Source: Carettochelys insculpta
Taxonomy: Eukaryota; Chordata; Testudines; Carettochelyidae
Assembly: GCF_033958435.1 (NCBI RefSeq)
Contig: NC_134137.1
Span: forward strand, 319,237,501 to 319,301,500
Direction of reading: 5' to 3'
Length of the DNA stretch: 64,000 nt
In this document: one piece after another, positions 33,805 to 46,074 of the stretch
Layout of the letters: the number at the start of each line of letters is the position of its first letter
Numbering within the stretch: position 1 is the first letter of the stretch
Position numbers and translations under genes: made by a program
Notes under the pieces: model-generated
Told to the model about the DNA's origin: nothing
Seen by the model: the letters and a program-made list of their open reading frames with translations, nothing else
The model's database searches: none

Positions 33805-34477
33805 CAAAGCAGGGACAGGACAGCAGGAGGGAAAGTGTGTAAAGAGCTGATGGGTGAGCAGCAGAGGTCACGTGTTCCCGGCACCTGCCCTCACTCAATG
33901 CCACCTCAGCTTGCAGCGCACGGCTAGAGCCAGCCAGACATGGGAGAGTGGGCGGGGCCCTACTGGATGAGAGCCAGCACACAGCATGGGCTGGGCTGAT
34001 GGACCAGCCTGGGGAGCATCCGGCCCTGCGCATTTCAGCTTTTCCTTACCAGAGCCTGGCACTCCCGAATGGAGACCTTCTCAACGCTGTTGAGCGGGTG
34101 GCTGGTGACCAGGGATCTGGTCCACAGCAGAACCCACCAGTGCTGATGTGGGTGGGAAAGAAAATTAGGGATAATTTGCCTTTTGTTTTAATTTGGGATG
34201 TTGGTAGGTGGGCTTAAATACAGGACTGCCCCTTTAAAAACAGGACATCTGCTCACCCAAGGGAAGGATGCGTGGGGGCGACAGACTTGCAGGGCCCCCA
34301 GGCCAGGTGGGGAAAGGTGACTGCATGCTCCCAGATGGGGTGAAGCTAGGGGTAGCCACCTCTCAGCACCTCCGGCAGCGTATCACACCATCTACTCACC
34401 ATCTGCCTGGAGCGTACTGTGTGATGCTTCAGCGGTGATTTAAAGGGCCCAGGGCTCCAGCTGCTGCTGCTGTGGTA

Positions 34478-34819
34478 GGCCGTAGACAGGGTCTTGACAG
34501 AACTCTGCTTTTGTCTCAACAGCGTTATCCCTTGAAAATTTGAGGAATAACACTCTGTTGATGGAGTTCTGCTGGCAGAAGTGCAGCGTAGACACTTCTG
34601 TCAACAGAGAGGGCTTCCAGGTCCCCAGGCAGCTCTGTCTGCAGAGTTTCCAATCAACCATTCTGTTGACAGAGGGCAGGGCAGTCTGGCCGCTCTCTGT
34701 CGCCAAAGCTCTGTCAATCTGCTTTTGTATGTAGATGCAATCTGTTGACAGAGTTTCTGTTGACACAACACTGTTGACAGATGTTACTGTTGACGGATGT
34801 TTCTAGTGTAGACATAGCC
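34478..34819. mobile_element. TCTACAC MITE (CTGTTGACAGA family), copy 1
   Basis: Right end TCTAGTGTAGACATAGCC. The interior is packed with CTGTTGACAGA/TCTGTCAACAG words in both orientations. The left end near GGCCGTAGACAGG is eroded. Same family as 55171-55401. Confidence 0.65.
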
Positions 34820-35425
34820 ATAGTGGCACAAGCCACAAGCCTTTTAAATTGCCAGGCCCTGGGAACAACTCTCACCTTTGCTCTCCTTCTTCCCCATGTT
34901 GGGGTGAGGGGGGCGTGTTATGAAAGTAGCACAGTGAGTTTCTAAAGCGCTTGGCATGGGATGAGGGTTGGGGAGATTCTGTCTGGTACAGGCATGTAAA
35001 TAGAAGGGAAGAGCTGTAATGTGGTCTAATACATTAGACATCAACTAAGTATCTCGGCCCAGAACTTCAGCTGTGTTGCTTAGGGTTTAACTCAAGACAG
35101 AATTGGATCATACAAGTATTTGCACATACTATAACTGCCTTGGGAGCTTACTAGATGGGAAGTCTGTGAATATAACCATTGGCTGCAACAGAGTGAGTGG
35201 GCAGGAGCTGCAGGATTGGACAACAGATTTGTGGTCCCAAGGAACAGGAAGACGCCAATGTTTTAAAAGTTGCACAATAAACACAGAATAACTCTGGCAC
35301 CCAGCACAGAGGTAGATCCAAAGGTGTCCTTATTTAACCTTTTTGTGCTCCCTGATTCTGGGATAAGCGGGGGGCTGGCTAGGATCCAACTGGAAGTTGG
35401 AGCAGCCTCATGGCTACTTCTATTA
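34820..35425. other. No recognised gene or element
   Basis: Spacer without supported features. Confidence 0.5.
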
Positions 35426-35490
35426 ATAGGCACAGAGGAATTACCATGCTGGCTCAGACTGTCTAATCCATTATCCTGTGATAGTCACCA
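35426..35490 (-). mobile_element. CR1 LINE 3' tail fragment
   Basis: GAATTACCATGCTGGCTCAG followed by CTGTCTAATCCATTATCC matches the reversed CR1 3' end of the type seen intact at 36.72-36.80 kb. Confidence 0.5.
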
Positions 35491-35559
35491 GCACTGTGCG
35501 TGCTTTTAACAGCACCTGGGGACATTAAACTGATGGGAATCACTGGAGTGCAGTTGCTG

Positions 35560-36010
35560 TGGACATACCTTTCTTGTCTCTAGTTTGCTCTGTGTTCAAG
35601 ATGGGTGGAAAATGGATTTCCCATTCCAGGAAAATGTTTGTGATTTCAGAAAGTGGTCCCATCCCAAACCAAGATAAACATTTGAAACCTCAAAAAAAAA
35701 AAAGTTTTGTTCAGATAATCTTGAAACACTTCCTTTCGATTCCAACCTTTTAACATGTTTTTTAAAAAATGTGTATTATCATTAGTTGAAATTTTGAAAG
35801 AGTCATTTCAATTTGACAAGAAAAGCCAGGATATTTTCTTTCAACAGTTCCAAAATGGGGCATCTAGGCAACTTTAAGACTTTCCCCTTTTTGTTTAAAA
35901 GAGAAATTCACAAAGACTGTCCCATTCCCACAAACAATTTTGGGTTTGATGAATTGCCATTTCCCAGTGAAAAAAACATTTTTGTCAAAAAAATCTCTGC
36001 CAGCTCTACA
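35560..36010. repeat. Possible ancient A/T-rich repeat
   Basis: Diverged stretch of AAAATG/TTTTG words ending in CTGCCAGCTCTA. The AGAGCTGG-type end also occurs near 1165. Unnamed and uncertain. Confidence 0.25.
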
Positions 36011-36226
36011 CTACTTTTTTGGGAGATTCTCCTGTGGCTGTTAAGGAAGCGGCTTGATCCATTTTGCTTTGTCATTGACAAAAGGCACTGGAATAGGTTC
36101 GTGGATCTGGCATATAGGGATAAGTAGGAACAGAATTTGTCCCTGTGTGTTTTGTTTTGTTAGGGGGATAAGTATGGAAAGGACTAGCAGTATTGGCTTT
36201 CCTCAGGCCCCATATGGCTTACCTCA

Positions 36227-36520
36227 GGCTTGGTCTATACTAGGCAGGTAAGTTCGTTGCAGATACACAGTTCTAGCTACGACAATTGTGTAGCTGGAAT
36301 CAACTTACCTGCAATCAACTTACTTGGCCATCCTCACTGAGGAAGGTCGATGGAAGAGTGTCTCCCATCGACCTCCCTTACTCCTCAAAATAGTGAGGAG
36401 TACAAGGGTCGACTGCCAACCCTGATAGGTCGATTTCGTTCCCCTACCAAGAGTGTGAAATTGAACCCCAGAAGATCAACCCTGAGTGGGTCAATCTTCC
36501 CAGTAGTGTAGACATGGTCT
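36227..36520. mobile_element. TCTACAC MITE (GGTCGA family)
   Basis: Left end GGCTTGGTCTATACTAGGC, right end CAGTAGTGTAGACATGGTC. The interior has GGTCGATGGAAGAG, CCATCGACCTCCCTTACTCC and ACCCTGAGTGGGTCAATC. Fuller copy of the family at 27.55 kb; limits are good to a few bases. Confidence 0.68.
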
Positions 36521-36721
36521 GTGACGCTGCCTTCATCCCATGCCATATTAGCACAGCTGCAGTCAGCAAGGACATGCCTACGGTACAATGCAAGCACAGG
36601 TTTAACAGGCCTGAGTCAGCTAATATTGGGTTAGAGAACCCAGGGCTCAAATCATCCTTGCTGATTGTCAGCTCTAGGTTCAGAATTTTCTAAAGCAGGC
36701 TTGAACCCAGCAACCTGGGCA

Positions 36722-38107
36722 TCATAAGAACATAAGAATGGCCATACTGGGTCAGACCAAAGGTCCATCCAGCCCAGCATCCCATCTGCCGACGGTGGCC
36801 AATGCCAGGTGCCCCAGAGAAGGAGAACAGAAGACAATGATCAAGTGATTTATCTCCTGCCATCCATCTCCTGCCCTTGTTCTGAAGGCTAGGGCACCAT
36901 ACTTTATCCCTGGCTAATAGCCATTTATGGACCTAACCTGCAAAAATTTATCAAGCTCTTTTTTAAACCCTAATAGAGTCCTGGCCTTCACAGCCTCCTT
37001 GGACAAGGAGTTCCACAGGTTGACTGTGCGCTGTGTGAAGAAAAATTTCCTTTTATTAGTTTTGAACCTACTACCCATCAATTTCATTTGGTGTCCCCTA
37101 GTTCTTGTATTATGGGAAAAGGTAAATAATTTTTCTATATTCACTTTCTCCACACCATTCATGATTTTATATACCTCTATCATATCGCCCCTCAATCGCC
37201 TCTTTTCCAAACTGAAAAGTCCCAGTCTCTCTAGCCTCTCCCCATATGGGACCCGTTCCAAGCCCCTAATCATCTTAGTCGCCCTTTTCTGAACCTTTTC
37301 TAATGCCAATATATCTTTTTTGAGGTGAGGAGACCACATCTGCACGCAGTACTCAAGATGTGGGCGTACCATAGTTTTATATAGGGGAAGTATGATATCT
37401 TTTGTCTTATTATCGATCCCTTTTTTAATAATTCCTAACATCCTATTTGCCTTACTAACTGCCGCTGCACACTGCGTGGATGTCTTCAGAGAACTATCCA
37501 CTATAACTCCAAGATCCCTTTCCTGATCTGTCGTAGCTAAATTTGACCCCATCATGTAGTACGTGTAATTTGGGTTATTTTTTCCAACATGCATTACCTT
37601 ACACTTACCCACATTAAATTTCATTTGCCATTTTGCTGCCCAATCACTCAGTTTGCTGAGATCTTTTTGTAGTTCTTCACAATCCCTTTTGGTTTTGACT
37701 GTCCTGAACAACTTGGTGTCATCTGCAAACTTTGCCACCTCACTGCTTACCTCATTTTCTAGATCATTGATGAACAAGTTGAACAGGATCGGTCCCAGGA
37801 CTGACCCCTGGGGAACACCACTAGTTACCCTCCTCCATTGTGAAAATTTACCATTTATTCCCACCCTTTGTTTTCTGTCTTTTAACCAATTCCTGATCCA
37901 TGAAAGGATCTTTCCTCCTATCCCATGACCACCTAATTTACATAAAAGCCTTTGGTGTGGGACCGTGTCAAAGGCTTTCTGGAAATCTAGGTATATTATG
38001 TCCACTGGGTGCCCCTTGTCCGCAGCATGCAGATATAAGTCAAACAAACGATAGCACAGTCTTTTTTGCACCCACACATAAGGTGGCTGCTCTAGCCCTT
38101 TGACCAT
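36722..38107 (-). mobile_element. CR1 LINE, 5'-truncated, young
   Basis: 3' end at the low coordinate, with a doubled TTCTTATG on the minus strand, the 3' untranslated region (36722-36913), then an open RT frame. Truncated at 38107 within RT. Confidence 0.9.
36914..38107 (-). CDS. CR1 reverse transcriptase, C-terminal 397 codons
   Basis: Partial ORF2 of a CR1 non-LTR retrotransposon. Blocks in order: [15 protein letters not shown] (first catalytic Asp, about residue 44), [44 protein letters not shown] (catalytic Asp pair, about residue 127), the [18 protein letters not shown] thumb start, and the CR1 C-terminal segments [18 protein letters not shown] and [18 protein letters not shown]. No stop or frame change in 397 codons, unlike other CR1 copies here, so insertion was recent. 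The endonuclease and N-terminal RT are missing because of 5' truncation; the first Met is not a true start. Confidence 0.9.
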   Translation of the reverse strand: MVKGLEQPPYVWVQKRLCYRLFDLYLHAADKGHPVDIIYLDFQKAFDTVPHQRLLCKLGGHGIGGKILSWIRNWLKDRKQRVGINGKFSQWRRVTSGVPQGSVLGPILFNLFINDLENEVSSEVAKFADDTKLFRTVKTKRDCEELQKDLSKLSDWAAKWQMKFNVGKCKVMHVGKNNPNYTYYMMGSNLATTDQERDLGVIVDSSLKTSTQCAAAVSKANRMLGIIKKGIDNKTKDIILPLYKTMVRPHLEYCVQMWSPHLKKDILALEKVQKRATKMIRGLERVPYGERLERLGLFSLEKRRLRGDMIEVYKIMNGVEKVNIEKLFTFSHNTRTRGHQMKLMGSRFKTNKRKFFFTQRTVNLWNSLSKEAVKARTLLGFKKELDKFLQVRSINGY

Positions 38108-41100
38108 GGTGCTGTGTGAGAATTTTTAACTGTCCACCCAGGTAACATTTCAGTCCCCCAGCACCTGGAGTCAACAGTATGAAGAGCTTCTGTCACTCGC
38201 ATTTTTAATCCTTATTTAGGGTGTGGGCAGAGCTTCCATGAAACAGTGGTGGACATTTTGTTGGCATTTTCTGAATCATCAAAGGCACCTGACAGTCTGT
38301 GATGGAACAGGGGGTGGCACAGAGACAGGAGGAGGAGACAAAGACATGTCAGATTTGAGCTGGCCAATACAGTTTACACATGCCTTATCACTGCTGGCTC
38401 CTACCAGGCAGACAAGCACTTTTGGAGCAGGGCCACAAGCCCAGCCAGGTAGGATGATATCATCGTGCAGACCTGGATGACCAGCAGTGGGTCTGGAACT
38501 TTTGCTGCCCAGGTAATTGTGCACTGCCACTGGCTCTGTGCTTAGCACAGTACCGAGCACTGAGTCAAATGCCTCATAAAACATACAAAGTTGAGAAGAT
38601 GCCCAACATGTTGTTCTGGTCCCTGGTTTTCCAGCACTTGCTCTTGAGCCGTTCAGTCTGTTCCCTGCGCTAGTAATGGGTCTGGTAGATTACCAGCGCT
38701 GCCACCTTCTGTGCTATTTGTTACTATATGAGGTCATTCTTAGTGGTATTACCGAAATTCACTGTTTCACTGGCTTTGTGTAACCCACTCACCTAAGGCT
38801 GTGTTTAACTGTCCCATGTAATGGCACCTAGACCACTTACATTTGCACCAGAGATCAATCATAACATGGCTGTGCTCTCATGGCCTTGAAGCAGCACGCT
38901 TTGCAAAGGACTCCTTCGAGTCAATCTCTACTACAACTATAGGAAGCTTTCTGATGGGGTGGTCACAGTTTGGTAGTCAGAAAACAATGGAAGTGTTAAA
39001 CGCTGAGTTGCTGAGCTGCTGCACTTCAATGGAGGGGTTGATTTCCCTGGTATTGATTGGCAATTCTTGGGATAGAGAGTGAAGGAGGCTGGCCCACGTG
39101 ATTTTGGGAAGCCATTGGTGGACCCAACTCAGGGAGGCTACATTCATGCTGAAAGGCAATGGGGCTTGCACCCTGGATCCCAGCCTGACTCTGGCATGAA
39201 CTCTCCACCCATGCAGGATCCTAGGAGCCTGGGTCCAAAGCTGAGAATGAGAGATATGGGAGTAAATGGAAGGGGGCTAGTGTCCAAGCTCAAGCTTACA
39301 CCGCAGCATGGACATACCCATCATTATAAAACAGCAGAAGTGTCTGGCAGACATTCTCTGTGAGAGCTCAGAGACTCTGGAATTTGCTCTCCACCTTGGT
39401 CTCATGCAGCCTGAATATGGATCTGAATTCCAGGCACCCTGAAAAAGAAACAAGTTTAAGAGGGATTTTGAGAGGGCTAAGGTTATCCTGTGGGTGGCTG
39501 GCTGAATTCCTGTTGAAATTTTAATGCTTCTGAGATTTAATTGTGAGGTTAATGGTGTATTAGAGGCTTGGACAGGCATCATTTTTTAGTTCTTATTTAA
39601 ATCAAAATAAATAAATACATGTGTGGATATCTAACAGATAGATATTTTTTGTGAGAAATGACAGTGCTGTAAATGTGTCTAGAGCAGTTCCAGGGTCACT
39701 GAAGAGCCATCTGGATTTGTTCTTATTTACCATAAGTGCTCACATAAAAGTGCTGTTTGCCGTTAACAATTCCTCGACATGGTTTGTAGGAATGGGAGAT
39801 GCTCCAATGTCATGTCATCACACATAGCGCAAGATGGTGAAGAGAATAAGGCACGGTTTGTGATAGATTCATAGCTGTTGACATGTGAAGAAATTTGACC
39901 GGGGGAGCTTTCCAAAGACATGAGGATGGGGATGTTTCCATTCTGGTGAATCGTGGGTGATATTTTCTTTGAAAATAAATGAAAAAGACAGATAAAAGTT
40001 ACTTAAGATGTGCAGAAGCCATCTGACAGCTCCCAAATGCCCTACTATTTTTAGAAAACCATGTCTGCAAAAATATTGCTTCCTTCTGTCTCTGTCGTTC
40101 ATCCTAGGCCTCATATTGTTCCCACTAATCTCCCATGGCTCACTGTTCTCCCACTATTTATTCACCTTCAGCGTACTTTCCTTCTAAGGCTGCTCCTCCA
40201 GTCTACTAGCTTCCCTCGGAAAAAAAAGAAAATGGCTGTTTTCCTTGATCTTGCCCCTGTCTCCTTTTGTCCTCCCCTGTCATATTCTCCCACCTTCAGC
40301 TAATGTTGTTGAAAGGATTTATCTGGTTTCTGTTTTCCTTCTGGAAAAGATGTTTGAGTGCTTTAGAATCTTGCTGTAAGTTAAAAAAAATAAAAGATCC
40401 CCTCCCATTGGGAATATGAAAAGCTTTCCATCCATAGTCGTATTGTAATATTTACTGCATGGCATATTTTGCAGAGTGTGTGTGTCTTCCAGAAATAATT
40501 ACAGAGATTCAGCACAATTAGAATAAAATCTTAACTCCATTTTTTTTCTGTCAAAAAGGACATTTACCAAGCTAAAGACATATTCTTCTCACACATTGAT
40601 CCATTCCAGTAACTCTGTCTTAATGAATGTGGCCCTACACATGCCAGCATTTGACTTTCAAATAAGATCTAATAGTGAAATGATCTATTTCTTCTCTTGA
40701 AAGTTGTGCTAATTATGATGTACCAGGACTGTGATGGATCAATGACTAGTGGAGAAAAAACAAAGCTAGTGGACAGCCAATCCAGATTGTTGACTGGCTA
40801 GTGATCCAAATCACTTTTGGCTGCATTTTGCAGCACTATGCTTTACTGAAATTAAAAATGTCAACTGAAACGTGTATCAGACTGTGTCATTACACACCAT
40901 AAAACAGTACAAGTGCAAAAAAATTTGTTTTAGACTACAAAATATATCATTGTAAACACGCCAAAAAAACATAGATTTGGTCAAAAACATAGTTCAAGCC
41001 ACAGTTAGTTATAACATAAGTGGCTTTTTACATTTGTTTTTTTCCCCAAGTACTTTGAATATGGACATAGCAGAGGTGTATTGTCTTGGGTGTAACAAAT

Positions 41101-41430
41101 GTGTATTCTGGTATATGTCAGAGTTTTTTGTGATGTTTTGGCTTTGTTATGCTTAAGTTTTTTAGTTTCATAGGCAACAGAAGACCATACACACATGAGC
41201 AAGGTTTTACTCATTAATTTATGCTCATTATTATTGCCTTGGATACATCAATCCACTATTTATGCTAGCTTAAAGCCCACCTTTTCCACATTTGTGAATA
41301 AGAATGGAATATGCACTGCCATACAGATCAAAAAAGATTAATTCCCTGCATGAGTACATTGAACAGTTTTGTTTTCCTTTTTACACTAGAAACTATTTTT
41401 GAGATTACATGTTTGGTTGATAATGTGTTG
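38108..41430. other. No recognised gene or element over 3.3 kb
   Basis: The largest stretch without a named feature. Composition moves from mixed (38-39.4 kb) to AT-rich (39.5-41.4 kb). All frames are under about 100 codons and unremarkable. No splice-supported exon could be argued. Confidence 0.5.
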
Positions 41431-42410
41431 ACATAATATACTTAGATTTCTATAAAACATTTGACATTATCCTACAAACATTCTTATTTACAAAGATAGC
41501 ACTATACAAAATTGGTGTAGCACATGTTTAAATGAATTGTAAACTGGCTAACTGATGGATCTCGAAAAGTAAATGTGAAATGATGAATGGTGGTCTTCAA
41601 AGGTAGTCTTACTTAGGTGGTCCTCTGGGAAATGTTCTTAGTCCCAACTATTAGATATTTGTTAACTACAGATTCTAAGAAAATATAACAACATTACTAC
41701 AACAGTTTGCAGCAAAGTAAATAATGGTAAGAACAAATCAGTTTTCTAAAGTCATCTTAACTGATCTGATTGCACAAGAACAACATGCATTTTAGTACAG
41801 CTCAAGTCAAGGTCTTACACCAATGAACAGAGAATTTAGGTTACACTGGAAGAATAGGAGACTGTATTTAAGAAAGCAAAGATTCTGAAAGATCTTATGG
41901 TCTCTGGTGGTTAACTATGTGAATCAGAGTTCTTAGTGTGATGAATAAATAGGGAAATATCAAATAGAAGTGAGGAGCTGGGATTACCTCTGTGCATTGT
42001 ATTAGTGAGATCAGTGTCCCAGTTCTGATGTTTCAAAAATGTTGTTGACTATCTGAAAAAAGTTTGGGAAAAAAGACCATAAGAATGACTCAAGGCCTGG
42101 AAAATCTTTACTTCAGTGTGAGACTCAAGGAAGGCAGTCTATTTAGCTTACCCAAAAAGAAGGTGACTTGATCTATCTATCTATCTATCTGGGGAGCAGA
42201 CATCTGATAGTAGAGGTCTCTTTAAGCTAGTAGACTGAAGCCATAATGAAGTCCAGTGCTGGAAACAGAAAATAGGTAAATTAAGACTAGAAATCATGCC
42301 ACAAATATTTAATAAAGAGGCTAAATAACCACTGGAACAACTTACCTAAGGATGTGGTGGGTCCTCCCTATCAGAATGTGATATCTTTCTGAAAGATCTG
42401 CTACAGTCAT
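41431..42410 (+). mobile_element. Old CR1/L3-type LINE fragment
   Basis: Diverged RT sequence: CTTAGATTTCTATAAAACAT decodes like the LDFYKxFD block. Then AACTGGCTAACTGATGG (NWLTD), GGTCCTCTGGGAAATG (a decayed GPLGNV block) and, at the 3' side, CTTACCTAAGGATGTGGTGG and ATATCTTTCTGAAAGATCT typical of the CR1 tail. Full of stops. A small (ATCT)n lies at 42170-42190. Confidence 0.65.
42170..42190 (+). repeat. (ATCT)n microsatellite
   Basis: Five ATCT units. Confidence 0.9.
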
Positions 42411-42919
42411 AAAAAACAAAAAACAAAAACAAACAAAAAAACCCAACCAACCAACAAACAAAAAACCCACCCCTGCTGTAGCCAGACAAAGTCTCCCCCT
42501 TACAAGCCAGCTTGCTCGCTGCACCCCCCCACCGAGGAGCACACAGGGCACGGAAATGGCTGCTGACAGCACAGTCTTTGATGTCCTCATTGAGGCCCAG
42601 ATGTGCTATCTTATCGTGACTCTGAGAAGCAGAAAGTACAGATGGAAGGCTAACAAGCCAGACTGTCAACAAGGGTGGGGGACCCTCAGAAATCACCCCA
42701 GCTGGCATTGATCGATATGATGCACACACACACAACCATCCCAGAAGGGGAAGTGCCCCGCCCGCACAGAAAGAATGTCCTGTACTCCTAAATTGCTTAT
42801 CTCTTGTCTTACAAGTGCAAATTAAGTAAGAATTGCCCTTGTAACAAACTGGCGTCACAAAGACAGACCAGTATGATCTGCCACCACAGATAAGAAAGAG
42901 AATACGTAACCCAAAGGGG

Positions 42920-42927
42920 TATAAAAG
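42920..42927 (+). promoter_or_regulatory. TATA box of the solo LTR
   Basis: TATAAAAG, about 440 bases into the LTR. Transcription would start roughly 25-30 bases downstream. Confidence 0.6.
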
Positions 42928-43318
42928 ATGGGTCCAGCAGAACTCTAACTTTGAGTGCATTCTACCAACTACCTGCTGGTCGGGTCAGGTGATTGCCTCC
43001 CGAGGTCCACAACTGGGGACGCCCAACCTCGTATTCGTCTTTCCACGGAATTGAGTGACCGATCCAGCTTGGCTACGCTGGTATCGAGAGACGCAGAGAG
43101 GGTAAGATACACCCATGCTAGGTCTCCGACTTTTTTGTGCACAGCTAAAGAAGTAGAGCTCTGTAACTAGATGTCATTGTGCCAAGATATCATTGTGTTA
43201 AATGGTAACAGATATCTTTATATTGGATTGTAACGTAACTTGTTAACACCTGTACTTTGCTAGCATATAAGAAGTAAACAATAGCCTTTTGTAACCACAT
43301 GCTTATAACTGTAGCTTA

Positions 43319-43324
43319 AATAAA
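43319..43324 (+). terminator. Polyadenylation signal of the solo LTR
   Basis: AATAAA, about 400 bases after the TATA box. Confidence 0.5.
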
Positions 43325-43543
43325 CTTGTAACTAGTTAAGATCCAAGCCTAACCATTTTGTTAACCCTTTTTGTTACTGCAACACAGCCGGCACAACAAA
43401 AAGAACTTTAACTGTTTGGTTACTACAGCCTGGCCGTGGGTGAGAGTGCTAGGAGCTGCCTGCTCTAACAGTAAAAAACTGGGTTGCTTAGGACCCAGGG
43501 GAGTATCTCACCGCACATTACCTGGCCACCGGCTAACACCTGC

Positions 43544-43918
43544 TTGCAACTCATGTGTTCACAGCAAACATGTTTGCTTGTCTTAGACACTAAAATGCCT
43601 AGATATGCTTCTGGCTTGGGCTAGCCGTGTGTGGCCCTCATCACGGAGAGAGTACCACCTTCACCCCAGCTCACGTCAGTTGATCACTCAGCTAGCTTGG
43701 GGTGGGGCACAACCACAAAAACCTGTGGTGAGAACATGACCCCACATGCTCAGCAGTGGTAGGGGGTGCTAATATGCTTGTTTGCCCCAGGCATTAAAAC
43801 ACCTAGTTATGGCTCTGCTCAGACATAGACAAAAAGTGTGACTATTCAGATTGTGTCTAAACTGGCTGTATATGTTTAGATTGACTGTATTATAATGCTG
43901 AACTCTTTGGGACAGGAA
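43544..43918. repeat. Imperfect direct repeat beside the solo LTR
   Basis: GTTTGCTTGTCTTAGACACT followed by AAAATGCCTAGATATG (about 43570) recurs diverged about 205 bases later as GCTTGTTTGCCCCAGGCATT followed by AAAACACCTAGTTATG. Meaning unknown. Confidence 0.4.
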
Positions 43919-44327
43919 GGTTGGGTCTACATGAGCTGTTTCCTTTTGGAAGGGGTATGTTAACAAGCGGGTTTGAAATATGCTAATGAGGCACTGCATT
44001 ATGCACAGTATATGCAGCTCCTCATTAGCATAATGGCAGCCGTGGCCATTTGAAAGCGCGGCTTTCAAATTGTGGGCCGCCTATGGAGACGGGGACCTTC
44101 CGAAAAGACCCGCCAGTTTTTGAAAGCCCCTTCTTCCAATAGGCCCTTTCGGAAGATCCCTGCCTCCACGGGCAGCGCACGATTCGAAAGTCACACTTTG
44201 AAATCACTGTGGCTGCCATTATGCTAATGAGGTGCTGTATATTCATAGCAACACCTCATTAGCATCTTTCTAACCTGCTCATTAACATGCCCCTTCCAAA
44301 AGGAAGGGGCTTGTGTAGACACGGGAG
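43919..44327. mobile_element. Palindromic TCTACA MITE
   Basis: Left GGTCTACATGAGC with CCTTTTGGAAGGGGTATGTT, right AACATGCCCCTTCCAAAAGG with TGTGTAGACACGGGAGC. The inverted arms continue inward (TGCTAATGAGGCACTG / CAACACCTCATTAGCAT). The exact ends are uncertain. Confidence 0.7.
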
Positions 44328-46071
44328 CTTATTTTTACTGGGTGTGTGTACATACATGTTTCCAGCACAATGGGGCCCTTATTTCCGGTGGAGCCTTTTA
44401 GCACCGTAATATAGTAATTAGTGCCATAATACAAATAATACAATACAAATACAAATACCATAATACAAATAATAAATTATTATTTACAGTTCTGAACATA
44501 ATACAGAATTTGACTGATCATATGGACCAAATTGTCCTTGACCCTAGCACAAGGAGCCTATTGGGCTACCCGTCTATACCCTGGCAGCTCAGTCAAGCCC
44601 AGAGATGATTATAATTCCAGCATTTCTGTTTAACCATAGCAGTTTCACTTTTATTTTGGACCTTCCATCTGTATTTTTGTTTTATTTTGGACCTTCCATC
44701 TGTATTTCAAACCTACAATACATTTGTTTTCTTCTTCATGCCAAGGAAATCTCAGAGGGCCGGTTTCCAGCAAAGATGCCTGGTGAACTTTCAGTTGAAG
44801 AGGTCATTAAGAAAGTTACAGTGGAGCTTCAGTGAATACACAATAGGCAGTCAAGTTTTGTGATCTAGAGATGTCTAATATCGCCTGCTGAATGTGTCCC
44901 AGGGGAATCTGCTGTTCTGGGACATCACAAGAAAGCTCTTCATTCCTGGCAAATTACACGAGCAGGAAAATGTATAAGAGTCTGCCATAATATCATAATA
45001 TTTTCACAGTTCCTTTCTTTGATAGGCTTTTGTGACTCCCAATAGAGTATTTTTCTGTGCCCCCTTTAATATATTTGAGATATTTTCCAAGCTGAGTCTG
45101 GACATGTTGTGTTCTTATTTTCTTTATCATCTGAGGTTTCTAATCGCTTAATTTTTTCTTCCTATGTCCACTAGCACTGCCAGGACTGTATAAAAATCTC
45201 AGTAAAAGTAGATTTCTGTGTAGCTAAGCTATTTTTTTCAGTGAGCAGCCAGAATCCTTATATTTGTTATTATTCCCAGCAATAACTATGGATATTGTTG
45301 AAACATAAAAGGAGATATCTGAAAAGCATCTACAACAATGTGGGATGCTTCCAGAAAGAAAGAAATATAAAACTGTTTACTTCATGGCGATGTTGCTGCT
45401 GACTTTTCTGGTTGAATAACATTAATGTTCAATAATAATTACAGTAGTAATAACTAATGCACTATTAATGTTCCTCATGGTACATGGCATCTGTAAAGAA
45501 AAAACAGTAAGTTCATATACCTACCACAATCAACATACTTACTAATGAATCAGGTACCCATAAGATACTCATGGCACAGTTCGGCTGGGTGGGTAGCCTC
45601 TTCAAAAGTGTGGCTTCTCAGAAGCTGCTAATTAGCCACATATTCAGAAAAGAACAGTAACAGGTGAGAGGCTTGACATTAATAGCACCATTATCCTCTT
45701 TAGATCCTTGAACATTCTTCTAATTTCCCCTTTGTGTAGCACATGTATAGCTCTAATGCCCAGTAGCAAAGGGTGCAAAAACACTTTTTGCCGTTGCTTT
45801 CTGAAGGGAGTGGGAGGAGATAAGTGCACTATAAGAGGCTGATGACACATACCCAGAACCACACATGGTGCTTTTTTTGTCCCATTACATACTGCGAGCT
45901 TAACCCACAATGCAAGAGGGCAGCAGGAATAGTAGGATAGGTGACAAAGATGAAGCTCCCCACTTTATTGGGGATGCACTCCATCCATTTCACACGCCAG
46001 TGTGGACATGCAACTTCATCTTTACAAAATTAGGTGCTAAAAATCAACTTTAACAAATTTGACCTACTCTC
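44328..46071. other. No recognised gene or element
   Basis: AT-rich. A short tandem of AATACAAAT words lies at 44420-44480 and a duplicated TTTTATTTTGGACCTTCCAT occurs twice near 44650-44700. No supported gene. Confidence 0.5.
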
Positions 46072-46074
46072 TTA

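Larger units (their letters stand above)
32519..34257. mobile_element. Possible DNA element with GGCTGACC / GCTCACCC ends
   Basis: The left stretch GGCTGACCATATTCCCC with GGGACACCTGG and the right stretch ACAGGACATCTGCTCACCC resemble inverted ends of a known type of repeat (GGTGACCAGATGTCC-like). The 1.7 kb between is GC-rich with two microsatellites. No target duplication was found, so the link between the ends is tentative. Confidence 0.3.
42477..43538 (+). mobile_element. Solo LTR, 1.06 kb
   Basis: Starts TGTAGCCAGAC and ends CCGGCTAACA, giving TG...CA ends with a short inverted repeat (TGTAGCC/GGCTAACA). Flanked by the exact 5-bp duplication CCTGC (42472-42476, 43539-43543). It contains a TATA box and a polyadenylation signal in the right order. 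No internal retroviral sequence remains, so the provirus was lost by LTR recombination. A 5-bp duplication fits ERV-L-like or Gypsy-like elements; the family is not recognised. Confidence 0.78.

Noticed and set aside
33500..34033. 177-codon frame with long Thr-His and Ser-Leu runs
   Set aside because: Created by the TG/GA microsatellite; no domain, no conserved start.
32519..34257. Confident single DNA transposon
   Set aside because: Only weak terminal resemblance and no target duplication; kept as a low-confidence feature only.
38108..41430. Possible host-gene exons in the longest unannotated stretch
   Set aside because: No frame with family motifs or paired splice sites could be argued; absence is not proof, since short exons cannot be excluded by eye.
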